Shown here in pieces: positions 20,029-28,532 of a stretch of DNA of 32,833 nt (the first letter of the stretch is position 1; the number at the start of each line of letters is the position of its first letter). Below the pieces are notes generated by a model. It worked only from the letters and a program-made list of their open reading frames with translations. It did not search any database and was not told where the DNA came from. Source of the stretch: an uncultured Lachnospiraceae bacterium (GTDB lineage: Bacteria > Bacillota > Clostridia > Lachnospirales > Lachnospiraceae); contig CAJOGN010000013.1 of the NCBI GenBank assembly GCA_905234245.1, positions 1 to 32,833 on the forward strand. Direction: 5' to 3'. Both the position numbers and the translations under genes were made by a program.

Positions 20029-20101
20029 GCTCCAATAGCTCAGTTGGTAGAGCACTTCACTCGTAATGAAGGGGTCATCGGTTCGAGTCCGACTTGGAGC
20101 T
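20029..20101 (+). tRNA. tRNA-Thr, anticodon CGT
   Basis: The 73-base cloverleaf has acceptor arms GCTCCAA (20029-20035) and TTGGAGC (20094-20100) with discriminator T. The D arm is GCTC/GAGC. The anticodon stem is CTTCA/TGAAG around loop CTCGTAA, giving anticodon CGT, which reads ACG. The T arm has loop TTCGAGT; its outermost pair (A-C) is a mismatch. CCA is not encoded. A dedicated promoter and terminator flank the gene, so it is a single-tRNA unit. Confidence 0.97.
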
Positions 20102-20102
20102 T

Positions 20103-20126
20103 TAGATACGTAAGTATCTATATTTT
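20103..20126 (+). terminator. Terminator after tRNA-Thr
   Basis: TAGATAC (20103-20109) pairs with GTATCTA (20114-20120) around a GTAA loop, followed by TATTTT. The stem is AT-rich, so it is probably weak. Confidence 0.55.
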
Positions 20127-20160
20127 CCACTTTCACCATGTCATAAATATGGAGGTATTT

Positions 20161-21099
20161 ATGACATATCAAAAATTTGAAGAAACAATTGTTGATTCTA
20201 TCAACGACAGACTGCCTAAAGGGCATAGTCTGACACTTAAGCCTGTTAACAAGAATAATGGGGTGGTACTCCATGGTCTTGTAATTAATAATGGGCATTG
20301 TAACATTTCCCCAACTATTTATCTGGATTATTACTATGATGAATACAAGAAGGGACACTCTGTGGACTTTTTAGCTTCGCAGATTATATCGCAGTATCAG
20401 AGATTCGCGTTAGAGGATGACTTTGACATCTCGTTTTTTACGGATTATGAGAAATGTAAGAAGAACATTTCCTATAAGCTCATTAATTACGAGAAGAACA
20501 AGGAACTTCTTAAGGATGTTCCACACATAGTCTATCTTGACTTGGCGATTGTCTTCTATTGCCTAATTAACAATATTGACAGTAGGCTTAAGGCAATCAA
20601 TGAGTCTGATACAAGCTCGATTCTGATTCGTAATTCCCATATGGAGCACTGGGGCGTTACGGTAAATGACTTATTCGAGGTGGCGTCTGTAAACACGCCG
20701 AAGCTCTTAAAGTCTGAGATTAGGAATCTTACTGATATTGTGAAGGAATTGATGGAGGAAAGTGCCCTGTCACCTCAGCTAGAAGAGGATGAGAATCTTC
20801 TAGAGGATAGCAGGCAGTATCCTATGTATGTCCTTACGAACAAGATTAAACTGTTCGGGGCATGCTGTATTCTGTACAAGAATCTCCTAGGGGAGTTCGC
20901 TAACAAGCTAGAGAGCGACCTCTACATAATACCAAGCTCCATTCACGAAGTACTCTTAGTTCCTAAGACCATAGAGTGCGACAGTGAGTATCTGACAGAC
21001 CTGATTAGACAGGTTAATTCTACGGAATTGGATACGCAGGAGGTGCTATCAGACCATGTATATTATTACTCAAGAGTAGATGATGCAATTACTTACTAA
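20161..21099 (+). CDS. DUF5688 family protein
   Basis: I recognise this 312-residue protein as a member of DUF5688, a family common and often multicopy in Lachnospiraceae, with no known function. The typical block IRNSHMEHWGVTVNDLFEVA, followed by NTPKLL, lies in the middle. The C-terminal part (MYVLTNKIKLFGACCILYKN, then VPKTIECD) is also characteristic. There is no signal peptide or clear membrane helix, so it is probably cytoplasmic. GGAGG at 20151-20155 is 5 bases before ATG 20161. An in-frame ATG at 20149 lacks an RBS, and the longer frame upstream runs through the tRNA and is not used. It stands alone, with a promoter for the next gene just downstream. No function should be assumed. Confidence 0.82.
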   Translation: MTYQKFEETIVDSINDRLPKGHSLTLKPVNKNNGVVLHGLVINNGHCNISPTIYLDYYYDEYKKGHSVDFLASQIISQYQRFALEDDFDISFFTDYEKCKKNISYKLINYEKNKELLKDVPHIVYLDLAIVFYCLINNIDSRLKAINESDTSSILIRNSHMEHWGVTVNDLFEVASVNTPKLLKSEIRNLTDIVKELMEESALSPQLEEDENLLEDSRQYPMYVLTNKIKLFGACCILYKNLLGEFANKLESDLYIIPSSIHEVLLVPKTIECDSEYLTDLIRQVNSTELDTQEVLSDHVYYYSRVDDAITY

Positions 21100-21138
21100 G
21101 GCAAATGTTACAAAAATATAAAGAAATCATTACAAAAC

Positions 21139-21167
21139 TTGTATTTTGCACGTTTAATTGTTATAAT
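21139..21167 (+). promoter_or_regulatory. Promoter for the membrane protein-queH unit
   Basis: A perfect TATAAT at 21162-21167 is preceded by TGT, an extended -10. A weak -35, TTGTAT at 21139-21144, is 17 bases upstream. The next start codon is at 21215. Confidence 0.68.
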
Positions 21168-21214
21168 GATTAAGATATTCGGTGTATTATGTCTTATAGG
21201 TTAAGGAGATAGAC

Positions 21215-21628
21215 ATGGCTAATAAATATGGTAAGAAAAGTAAGATGGAGAAAAAGAAGACTTCAAGACAAGAGGTTGCAGTAGCTAAAGTTGAGCAGAG
21301 AATGCAACAGAGAAGTTACTTCCCTTATATTAATATTTTACTTCAGGTATTATATATTGTTGCGATGTTCGCAATAATTATTGTTGATTATCAGTATCTA
21401 GAGGTGCCTATCGTTCCTTTATGTACAATGGTAATTCTTGAAGCTGTTATGGGTACGCTTCTATGTAGAATTGCAGCTTTAAAGTATGGTTGGATTCAGG
21501 TCATTATTATTGCAATTCAGATTGCGTTAGGATTCGCATTTGACAGAGTAGGATTCATGATTTCTATGTCAGTAGTATATGCTCTTACACTTGTTATAAT
21601 GTGGGTTAGAAGAAGAACGCTTAAGTAG
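21215..21628 (+). CDS. Small four-helix membrane protein of unknown function
   Basis: I do not recognise this 137-residue protein. A basic N-terminus (~1-35, many Lys, Arg and Gln) precedes four likely membrane helices near residues 37-58, 64-85, 93-109 and 112-131. The C-terminus, VRRRTLK, is basic. The charge pattern places both ends in the cytoplasm. No catalytic motif is visible. AAGGAG precedes ATG 21215. The stop is only 3 bases before queH, so the two are co-transcribed and perhaps translationally coupled. Whether it helps take up a queuosine precursor is speculation; it does not look like the YhhQ or QueT transporters. Confidence 0.72.
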   Translation: MANKYGKKSKMEKKKTSRQEVAVAKVEQRMQQRSYFPYINILLQVLYIVAMFAIIIVDYQYLEVPIVPLCTMVILEAVMGTLLCRIAALKYGWIQVIIIAIQIALGFAFDRVGFMISMSVVYALTLVIMWVRRRTLK

Positions 21629-21631
21629 CAG

Positions 21632-22264
21632 ATGGGTAAGAATTATCAGTTAGAACTTGACAAGATAATAGATGGTATAGACGACAGCTGTGTGCCAACT
21701 TTGTTGCTACACAGCTGTTGTGCACCTTGTAGCAGTTATGTTTTAGAATACTTGTCTAAGTATTTTGAGATAACTGTCTTTTATTATAATCCTAATATAT
21801 ATCCAGAATCAGAATTTAACTATCGCCTTGATGAGCAGCAGCGATTTATTAAGGAATTTATGAAGAACAATCCATCTTCTCATGCTATTCATTTTATGGA
21901 AGGCAATTACGAGGATGACAGGTTCTATGAAGCTATAAAGGGATTAGAAAACGAACCAGAACGAGGCAGAAGATGTACAGAATGCTTCAAGCTTCGCTTA
22001 GGGGAAAGCGCTAAAATAGCAGCTGATGGTGGATTCGATTATTATACAACTACATTATCCATAAGTCCTCACAAGGACGCTGAGTTACTTAACACATTAG
22101 GTGAAGAGATTGGCGCAAAGTATGGTGTGAGATATTTATATTCCGACTTCAAGAAAAAGGGTGGATTCTTACGTTCCACTGAGCTTAGCGCAGAATATGG
22201 CATGTACAGGCAGGATTATTGTGGGTGTGTATATTCTTATAATGACAGGAAGAATAGTAAGTAA
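21632..22264 (+). CDS. queH: Epoxyqueuosine reductase QueH
   Basis: QueH (formerly DUF208) performs the last step of queuosine synthesis, reducing epoxyqueuosine at the wobble base of GUN-anticodon tRNAs. It is a non-homologous replacement for QueG. The conserved cysteines are all present: C29-C30-x-x-C33 (HSCCAPCSS), C115-x-x-C118 (RRCTECFKLRL) and C197-x-C199 (DYCGCVYS). They ligate an iron-sulfur cluster and a second metal site. YYNPNIYPESEF is also family-typical. Length (210) is normal. The start has no strong RBS and lies 3 bases after the membrane protein gene. No other queuosine gene is in the window. Confidence 0.93.
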   Translation: MGKNYQLELDKIIDGIDDSCVPTLLLHSCCAPCSSYVLEYLSKYFEITVFYYNPNIYPESEFNYRLDEQQRFIKEFMKNNPSSHAIHFMEGNYEDDRFYEAIKGLENEPERGRRCTECFKLRLGESAKIAADGGFDYYTTTLSISPHKDAELLNTLGEEIGAKYGVRYLYSDFKKKGGFLRSTELSAEYGMYRQDYCGCVYSYNDRKNSK

Positions 22265-22302
22265 TAATTATAGTTATAGAATAGATGTAAGAGGTACGAA
22301 TC

Positions 22303-23688
22303 ATGGCACAATTATGGGGCGGAAGATTCCAAAAGAAGACTGACGACTTAGTATATGAGTTCAATGCGTCAATAACATTTGACAAGACCTTCTTTAAGGA
22401 GGACTTAGAGGGCTCTAGGGCGCATGTTAAGATGTTAGCCAAGCAGGGAATCATTACTGAAGATGACAAGAATGCAATATTAGAAGGCTTAGATTCTATT
22501 GAGAAGGATGTTGAGTCAGGTAGGCTTAAGATAACTACTGAGTACGAGGATATCCATTCCTTCGTAGAGGCTAATCTGATTGACAGAGTAGGTGAGAGCG
22601 GCAAGAAGCTTCACACAGGAAGAAGTCGTAATGATCAGGTGGCGCTTGATATGAGGCTGTATACAAGAAGCCAGGTGGATTATACCAAGAGTCAGCTAGT
22701 TAATCTGTTAAATGTTATTCTTCGAATTATGAAGGAGAATACAACCACCATTATGCCGGGATTTACACATCTTCAGAAAGCACAGCCTATTACCTTAGCG
22801 CATCACATGGGGGCTTATTTCGAGATGTTTCGTCGTGATGTATTAAGGCTCATTGATATAAGAGAGAGGATGAATTATTGTCCTCTTGGCTCAGGAGCTC
22901 TTGCAGGGACAACATATCCACTTGACAGAGATTACACAGCCAAGGAATTAGGCTTTATAGCCCCTTGCGATAACTCAATGGATGGGGTATCTGACAGGGA
23001 TTATTTAATTGAATATTTGTCAGCTCTGTCGACTATTATGATGCATTTATCAAGGTTTTCAGAGGAAGTGATTATCTGGAATTCTAATGAATATAGATTC
23101 GTGGAGATTGATGATGGCTTTTCAACAGGAAGCTCTATTATGCCACAGAAGAAGAATCCTGACATTGCTGAGCTTGTAAGAGGTAAGACTGGAAGAGTAT
23201 ATGGTGCTCTTATGTCGCTACTTACAACAATGAAGGGCATACCACTTGCATATAACAAGGATATGCAGGAGGATAAGGAATTAGCATTTGACGCAATGCG
23301 AACAACCAATGGCTGTATTCAATTGTTCTCAGGAATGCTTGATACTATGAGCTTTAACAAGGACAATATGTATAGAAGCTCTAAGGAAGGCTTTACTAAT
23401 GCAACTGATGTGGCTGATTATCTGGTTGGCAAGGGTGTGGCATTTCGTGATGCCCACGGTATTGTAGGCCGAATCGTGCTAGAGTGTATTGATAAGAAGA
23501 TTGCTATTGACGATATGTCGCTAGATGAGTTGAAAGCAATATGTCCTGCGTTTGAAGAAGATATATATGATGCCATATCCATGGAGACGTGTGTTAGCAA
23601 GAGGCTTACTAAGGGGGCTTGCTCTAAGACCTCTATGGAAGAGGCAATTGCTGGATATGAGGATTTTATCAAGAGTGTAGCAGATTAA
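22303..23688 (+). CDS. argH: Argininosuccinate lyase
   Basis: ArgH splits argininosuccinate into arginine and fumarate, the last step of arginine synthesis. The fumarase/aspartase-superfamily signature GSSIMPQKKNPD begins near residue 276 and contains the catalytic serine. HTGRSRNDQVALDMRLY and GFTHLQKAQPITLAHH are also conserved. The 461-residue length is typical. AGAGG precedes ATG 22303. argG is not adjacent here. The arginine repressor lies upstream in this window, but no clear operator is seen in the 38-base gap before argH. Confidence 0.97.
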   Translation: MAQLWGGRFQKKTDDLVYEFNASITFDKTFFKEDLEGSRAHVKMLAKQGIITEDDKNAILEGLDSIEKDVESGRLKITTEYEDIHSFVEANLIDRVGESGKKLHTGRSRNDQVALDMRLYTRSQVDYTKSQLVNLLNVILRIMKENTTTIMPGFTHLQKAQPITLAHHMGAYFEMFRRDVLRLIDIRERMNYCPLGSGALAGTTYPLDRDYTAKELGFIAPCDNSMDGVSDRDYLIEYLSALSTIMMHLSRFSEEVIIWNSNEYRFVEIDDGFSTGSSIMPQKKNPDIAELVRGKTGRVYGALMSLLTTMKGIPLAYNKDMQEDKELAFDAMRTTNGCIQLFSGMLDTMSFNKDNMYRSSKEGFTNATDVADYLVGKGVAFRDAHGIVGRIVLECIDKKIAIDDMSLDELKAICPAFEEDIYDAISMETCVSKRLTKGACSKTSMEEAIAGYEDFIKSVAD

Positions 23689-23700
23689 TGAACAATGTAT

Positions 23701-23739
23701 GGCCGAAGTCAAGTAAATAAGGTGGCTTCGGCCTTGTTG
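23701..23739 (+). terminator. Probable terminator after argH
   Basis: GGCCGAAGTC (23701-23710) pairs with GGCTTCGGCC (23724-23733), one wobble, with a 13-base loop, followed by TTGTTG. The T run is interrupted. The asd promoter begins right after. Confidence 0.65.
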
Positions 23740-23743
23740 ATAA

Positions 23744-23772
23744 TTGACACAAGCCTTATAATAAGGTACAAT
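23744..23772 (+). promoter_or_regulatory. Near-consensus promoter of asd
   Basis: A perfect TTGACA at 23744-23749 and TACAAT at 23767-23772 are 17 bases apart, the best sigma-A-type promoter in the window. The asd start codon is 49 bases further on. Confidence 0.88.
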
Positions 23773-23821
23773 ACGCAAGTTGAAAGAATATAAGATTACT
23801 AATGAAATGAGGAGTTAAACA

Positions 23822-24913
23822 ATGAGTGAGAAATTAAGAGTAGGAATTCTAGGCGGAACAGGAATGGTAGGTCAGAGATTCATATCACTTCTTGACAACC
23901 ATCCATGGTTCGAGGTTACAACAATAGCAGCTTCACCAAGGTCTGCAGGTAAGACATATGAAGAAGCAGTTGGTGGCAGATGGAAGATGGATACACCAAT
24001 GCCTGAGGCAGTTAAATCAATTGTTGTTAAGAATGTTAATGAGGTTGAAAATGTTGCACGTGACGTTGACTTCGTATTTTCAGCTGTAGATATGACTAAG
24101 GACGAGATTAAGGCTATTGAGGAGGCTTATGCTAAGACTGAGACTCCTGTAGTGTCTAATAACTCAGCACACCGTTGGACACCAGATGTTCCTATGGTAG
24201 TACCTGAGATTAATCCACAGCATATGGAAGTAATTAAGTATCAGAAGAAGCGTCTTGGTACAACAAGAGGTTTTGTTGCTGTTAAGCCTAATTGTTCAAT
24301 CCAGGCTTACGCTCCAGCTCTTAGCGCATGGAAGGAATTCGAGCCTTATGAAGTAGTTGCATCTACTTATCAGGCTATTTCAGGTGCAGGTAAGACATTT
24401 GCAGACTGGCCAGAGATGGAGCATAACATTATCCCATATATTGGTGGCGAGGAAGAGAAGTCTGAGAAGGAGCCACTTAGAATCTGGGGTCACATTGATG
24501 ATGCCAAGGGAGAGATTGTTCCTGCAACATCACCTGTTATTACATGTCAGTGTGTCAGAGTACCTGTATTAAATGGTCATACAGCAAGCGTATATGTTAA
24601 GTTCAGGAAGAAGGCTACTAAGGAGCAGTTAGTTGAGGCTCTTAAGAACTTCAGTGGTAAGCCACAAGAGCTTAATCTTCCAAGTGCTCCAAAGCAGTTT
24701 ATTCAATATCTTGAAGACGATAATCGCCCACAGGTTGCCCTTGATGTTGATTATGAGAGAGGAATGGGCGTATCAGTAGGAAGACTTAGAGAAGATACAG
24801 TTTATGACTGGAAATTCATCGGACTTGCTCATAATACAGTAAGAGGAGCAGCAGGTGGAGCAGTACTTTGTGCTGAGCTTCTTAAGGCAGAAGGATATAT
24901 TGATAAAAAATAG
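23822..24913 (+). CDS. asd: Aspartate-semialdehyde dehydrogenase
   Basis: Asd reduces aspartyl phosphate to aspartate semialdehyde, the branch point to lysine/diaminopimelate, threonine and methionine. The NADP-binding motif GGTGMVGQRF is at 11-20. The catalytic cysteine is C158 in KPNCSIQAYAPAL. The active-site His region RVPVLNGHTASV and the C-terminal AHNTVRGAAGGAVLCAELL are intact. At 363 residues it belongs to the longer archaeal/clostridial-type group. GAGGAG lies ahead of ATG 23822. It is a single-gene unit with a strong promoter and codon choice suggesting high expression. It supplies homoserine for MetA. Confidence 0.96.
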   Translation: MSEKLRVGILGGTGMVGQRFISLLDNHPWFEVTTIAASPRSAGKTYEEAVGGRWKMDTPMPEAVKSIVVKNVNEVENVARDVDFVFSAVDMTKDEIKAIEEAYAKTETPVVSNNSAHRWTPDVPMVVPEINPQHMEVIKYQKKRLGTTRGFVAVKPNCSIQAYAPALSAWKEFEPYEVVASTYQAISGAGKTFADWPEMEHNIIPYIGGEEEKSEKEPLRIWGHIDDAKGEIVPATSPVITCQCVRVPVLNGHTASVYVKFRKKATKEQLVEALKNFSGKPQELNLPSAPKQFIQYLEDDNRPQVALDVDYERGMGVSVGRLREDTVYDWKFIGLAHNTVRGAAGGAVLCAELLKAEGYIDKK

Positions 24914-24967
24914 AAGTCAACCACTATATATAGTTTAATGTACATTTAACAAAACATACATTCCTTA

Positions 24968-24996
24968 TTGTACTTTGATTTAATTTTTTATATAAT
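24968..24996 (+). promoter_or_regulatory. Promoter for the 25069 gene and topB
   Basis: TTGTAC (24968-24973) and a perfect TATAAT (24991-24996) are 17 bases apart. A second possible -10, TGC-TACAAT at 25008-25016, lies 20 bases downstream with no clear -35. Confidence 0.65.
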
Positions 24997-25004
24997 ATTC
25001 TTGT

Positions 25005-25046
25005 ATCTGCTACAATAGCAGATTAGCTTCGATAATGATTTCGAAG
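25005..25046 (+). other. Two small hairpins in the leader before the 25069 gene
   Basis: ATCTGC (25005-25010) pairs with GCAGAT (25018-25023). CTTCGA (25027-25032) pairs with TCGAAG (25041-25046). Both lie between the promoter and the RBS. No T run follows, so they may affect mRNA stability rather than termination. Confidence 0.4.
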
Positions 25047-25068
25047 GTGAAGAGGGAGAGGAATATTT

Positions 25069-26409
25069 ATGGTAACGCGTACAACAGAAATCAAACAGTT
25101 AGAGAAATTATACGCTTCTAATAGGGGGCAGGTAGTTCTAGTATATGGAGCAAGAGGATGTCTTAAGGAGGATTTAATTAAGGCCTTCTGTAAGACCAAG
25201 AGAGCATTCTACTATAGAGGCAGAAATGTATCACCTGAGCTTCAATTACAGGAATTCGTTAATGATATTAAGACTAATCTTAATATTGATGTAGCTAATG
25301 CTAATTATGATGCCTGCTTTGAGGCTATTAGCTCAAGACTAGGCAGTGACAAGATAGTAGTAGTTGATGACTTTGAATATATTGCCAAGAAGGATGAGTC
25401 ATTTATTAAGGCACTTAATAAATATAAGAAGGATATGTTCATAATCCTTGGCTCTACTGCATTATCATGGATTAATAATGATCTTGATAAGGTTATGGGC
25501 ACAGAGAATGCTATTGATAAGAGGATTAAGCTTAATGAAGTAGGATTCCTTGATATAGTAAGAGCATTTCCTAAGTATTCAGTTGAGGAAAGTGTTACGG
25601 TATATGGTATCTTAGGCGGAGTGGCATCTTATCTTAACAGATGGGACCAGTCTAAGTCCTTCAAGCAGAATGTATGTGATAACATCCTAAGCAACAAAGG
25701 ATATCTGTTCAATGAGGCTAATGAGTTTCTAGGCAGCGAGCTTAGAGAGCTTACAGTATACAACACTATCTTAGCGTCTCTTGCAAGTGGCAATGAGAAG
25801 CTTAATGATTTATATAATGCAACTGGTTACTCTAGAGCCAAGATTAGCGTATATCTTAAGAATCTGGCTGCATTTGATGTAATTGAGAAGGTTGTAAGCT
25901 TCGAGACTGGTGGATGGGACAACGCTAAGAAGGGTATTTATCGTATTAGAAATAATTATATTAATTTCTACTATACCTTCGTGTATCCACATTTGTCACA
26001 GCTCTATGTGGTTTCGCCTGAGAGATTCTATGACACTTATATTAAGAATGAGCTTGATACTTATCTTCAGAGATATTTTGTCGATGTATGTCAGGAGTAT
26101 CTAGAGCTTCTTAACAAGGTTGGTCAGTGTACGATTAAGATTGAGAAGATGGGTACATGGCTTGGTAAATCAGGAACAATTGACGTGGTTGCGCAGGATA
26201 TCGTAAGGAATAATGTTGTTGGCGAATGTAATTGGAAGAATCCAGAGCTGACACTTAAGGATTACGAGAATCTTGTTGAATCCATGAAGAAGGCAAGAAT
26301 TAACGCTAAGACAATCTATCTGTTCTCTGCAACAGCATTTGACAAGGAATTAAAGGATTTAGCTAGTGGTGATGATTCAATTGTCTTAGTTGATATGAAG
26401 GAGCTATAA
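25069..26409 (+). CDS. Archaeal-type AAA ATPase/DUF234-like protein with degenerate catalytic motifs
   Basis: The 446-residue layout matches the ATPase_2 plus DUF234 family: an N-terminal AAA domain (~1-220), a winged-helix region (~235-290, TGYSRAKISVYLKNL) and a C-terminal nuclease-like domain (~330-440). The key residues are changed. The expected GRRRVGKT P-loop reads GARGCLKE (27-34), keeping the lysine but losing the second glycine and the Ser/Thr. Walker B ends D100-D101 instead of Asp-Glu. In the C-terminal PD-(D/E)xK-like motif D372 is kept, but the usual ECKW reads ECNW (386-389), losing the lysine. The protein is probably a non-catalytic or strongly diverged member. The frame is long and undisturbed with host-like codons, so it is not a decaying pseudogene. 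It lies 22 bases before topB with no terminator between, so co-transcription is likely. Confidence 0.75.
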   Translation: MVTRTTEIKQLEKLYASNRGQVVLVYGARGCLKEDLIKAFCKTKRAFYYRGRNVSPELQLQEFVNDIKTNLNIDVANANYDACFEAISSRLGSDKIVVVDDFEYIAKKDESFIKALNKYKKDMFIILGSTALSWINNDLDKVMGTENAIDKRIKLNEVGFLDIVRAFPKYSVEESVTVYGILGGVASYLNRWDQSKSFKQNVCDNILSNKGYLFNEANEFLGSELRELTVYNTILASLASGNEKLNDLYNATGYSRAKISVYLKNLAAFDVIEKVVSFETGGWDNAKKGIYRIRNNYINFYYTFVYPHLSQLYVVSPERFYDTYIKNELDTYLQRYFVDVCQEYLELLNKVGQCTIKIEKMGTWLGKSGTIDVVAQDIVRNNVVGECNWKNPELTLKDYENLVESMKKARINAKTIYLFSATAFDKELKDLASGDDSIVLVDMKEL

Positions 26410-26431
26410 ATAGCGAGGAAAGTGTTATTTT

Positions 26432-28495
26432 ATGGGTAAATCTTTGTTTATTGCGGAGAAACCTTCGGTAGCCAGAGAATTTGGCAAAGCTCTTAAGGAG
26501 AACCTTAAGAACCACAATGGATATATGGAATCAGAGAACTGTGTTGTTACCTGGTGTGTTGGACATCTAATAACAATGAGTTATCCTGAAAGTTATGATG
26601 AGAATCTTAAAAGGTGGCGTTTAGAGACGCTACCTTTTATTCCTGATAAGTATTTATACGAGGTTATCGGTAGTGCCGCTAAGCAATTCAATATAGTATC
26701 GTCACTGCTCAATAGAGATGATGTTGAGACAATATATGTATGTACTGACTCTGGACGAGAGGGAGAGTATATATATAGACTTGTTGAGCAGGAGGCTCAT
26801 GTTGAAGGTAAGACAAGAAAAAGGGTGTGGATTGATTCCCAGACTGAAGAGGAGATTATAAGGGGAATCAGAGAAGCCAAGGATTTGTCTTACTATGACA
26901 ATCTGTCTAAATCTGCATATCTTCGAGCAAAAGAAGATTATCTAATGGGTATTAATTTCTCCAGATTACTTTCATTAAAATACGGTTATGCCCTTGCTAA
27001 TTGCATGAACGAGAAATACTGTGCAATATCAGTAGGTCGTGTAATGACTTGTGTATTAGGTATGGTTGTAAGAAGAGAGAGGGAGATTAGGGAGTTTGTT
27101 AAGACACCGTTTTATCGTGTACTAGGGGATGCTAACAAGGATGGCATTAAGGTAACATTCGAGTGGAAAGCACTTGATTCTTCAAAGTATCTTGAGTCCC
27201 CACTTCTATATAAAGAGAATGGTTTCAAGGAGAAAGAGGATGCCGAGAAATTAATTCAGGAATTAACAAGCTGCGAGGAAGACGCTGTTATAACTTCTAT
27301 CTCTAAGAAGAAGGAGAAGAAGAATCCTCCCCTTCTATATAACTTAGCAGAGCTTCAGAATGACTGCTCTAAGTTATTCAAGATAAGTCCTGATGAGACA
27401 CTTAATGTGGTGCAGGAATTATATGAGAAGAAGCTTGTTACATATCCTAGAACTGATGCTAGGGTATTGTCTTCTGCTGTAGCCAAGGAGATTACTAAGA
27501 ATATTAGCGGTCTTAAGGCATTGACAGGTGTCAAATCCTATGTAGAAGAGATTCTAGAGGACAAGAAATATGCTGGTATAGAGAAGACGAGGTATACAGA
27601 TGATAAGAAGATAACAGATCACTACGCAATTATACCAACAGGTGCAGGCCTTCAGGTACTTAAGTCACTTAATCCAAGGGCTGTACGTGTGTATGAAGTG
27701 ATTGTTAGAAGATTTCTTGCCATATTCTATGAACCAGCTATATATGAGAAATGTTCTATCACAGCCAAGGCTGATACAGAGCCGCTATTTGCTAATAGCA
27801 AGTATCTTAAGGAAGAGGGATATCTTAAGGTTATGAACTATTCCTTTAAGTCAGAAGCTAAGAGTGGTAAGAAGACAGATAATGCCACGACAGATGGGGA
27901 GAATCCTTCGGAAGATAAATCGGAAGAAGAGGAAGAACAGGCAAATCCTCTTGAAGTTGCCGAAATTATATCAAGATTAAAGAAAGGTGACAAGATAGAT
28001 TTCCAAGAGTATTACATCAAGGAAGGAGAAACATCACCACCAAAACGCTATAATTCTGGTTCCATTATTCTGGCAATGGAGAATGCTGGTCAGCTTATAG
28101 AGGATGAGGAGCTTCGCTCCCAGATTAAAGGAAGCGGAATAGGAACCTCAGCAACAAGAGCGGAGATTCTTAAGAAGCTTGTCAATATTAAGTATCTCTC
28201 ACTTAATAAGAAGACTCAGATACTTACGCCAACTCTTAAGGGAGAGCTTGTTAATGATGTGGTAACTAACTCAATTCCATCCCTTCTGAACCCTGAGCTT
28301 ACAGCCAGTTGGGAGAAAGGGCTTACTGGAGTTGCTGATGGTAATATATCAGAAGAAGAGTATATTGAGAAGCTAACGAGCTTTATTGTGAGGAATACTG
28401 ACAAAGTCAAGAGTAAATATACAAGGAATGATACCCTTGATAGCAGATATAGGTATTTAGCTGAATTTTATAAGACGAAGGGTAAAAAAAGATAG
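26432..28495 (+). CDS. topB: DNA topoisomerase III (type IA)
   Basis: TopB relaxes and decatenates DNA by passing single strands. The TOPRIM domain opens with SLFIAEKPSVAREFGKAL and carries DSGREGE where many homologues have DxDREGE. The catalytic tyrosine is Y338 in VTYPRTDARVLSS. The usual SVGRVQTPTLG loop reads SVGRVMTCVLG (from residue 200), which I believe is common in Lachnospiraceae TopB. A highly acidic insert (KSEEEEEQ and its surroundings, ~480-510) interrupts the C-terminal half. There is no C-terminal zinc-finger tail, and the protein ends at residue 687 in a basic stretch. Chromosomal or mobile-element origin cannot be told from this alone; the surrounding genes favour chromosomal. 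Confidence 0.93.
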   Translation: MGKSLFIAEKPSVAREFGKALKENLKNHNGYMESENCVVTWCVGHLITMSYPESYDENLKRWRLETLPFIPDKYLYEVIGSAAKQFNIVSSLLNRDDVETIYVCTDSGREGEYIYRLVEQEAHVEGKTRKRVWIDSQTEEEIIRGIREAKDLSYYDNLSKSAYLRAKEDYLMGINFSRLLSLKYGYALANCMNEKYCAISVGRVMTCVLGMVVRREREIREFVKTPFYRVLGDANKDGIKVTFEWKALDSSKYLESPLLYKENGFKEKEDAEKLIQELTSCEEDAVITSISKKKEKKNPPLLYNLAELQNDCSKLFKISPDETLNVVQELYEKKLVTYPRTDARVLSSAVAKEITKNISGLKALTGVKSYVEEILEDKKYAGIEKTRYTDDKKITDHYAIIPTGAGLQVLKSLNPRAVRVYEVIVRRFLAIFYEPAIYEKCSITAKADTEPLFANSKYLKEEGYLKVMNYSFKSEAKSGKKTDNATTDGENPSEDKSEEEEEQANPLEVAEIISRLKKGDKIDFQEYYIKEGETSPPKRYNSGSIILAMENAGQLIEDEELRSQIKGSGIGTSATRAEILKKLVNIKYLSLNKKTQILTPTLKGELVNDVVTNSIPSLLNPELTASWEKGLTGVADGNISEEEYIEKLTSFIVRNTDKVKSKYTRNDTLDSRYRYLAEFYKTKGKKR

Positions 28496-28496
28496 A

Positions 28497-28532
28497 GGGT
28501 GGCGCGTAGCCTTCTGCTTCCACCCCTATATC
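28497..28532 (+). terminator. Possible weak terminator after topB
   Basis: GGGTGG (28497-28502) can pair with CCACCC (28520-28525) around a 17-base loop. The following CTATATCT is only partly T-rich. The placement just after the topB stop is the main support. Confidence 0.3.

Noticed and set aside
20020-20160. Upstream extension of the DUF5688 reading frame through the tRNA
   Set aside because: The extension reads across tRNA-Thr. The good RBS at 20151-20155 fits ATG 20161, so the longer frame is chance.
22265-22302. Possible ARG box before argH
   Set aside because: The AT-rich sequence has no convincing match to the paired 18-bp ARG-box pattern, so no operator is claimed.
24920-24945. ACTATATATAGT palindrome and TTAATGTACATTTAA-like sequence after asd
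   Set aside because: They are short AT-rich palindromes with no T run. No regulator or terminator can be assigned.
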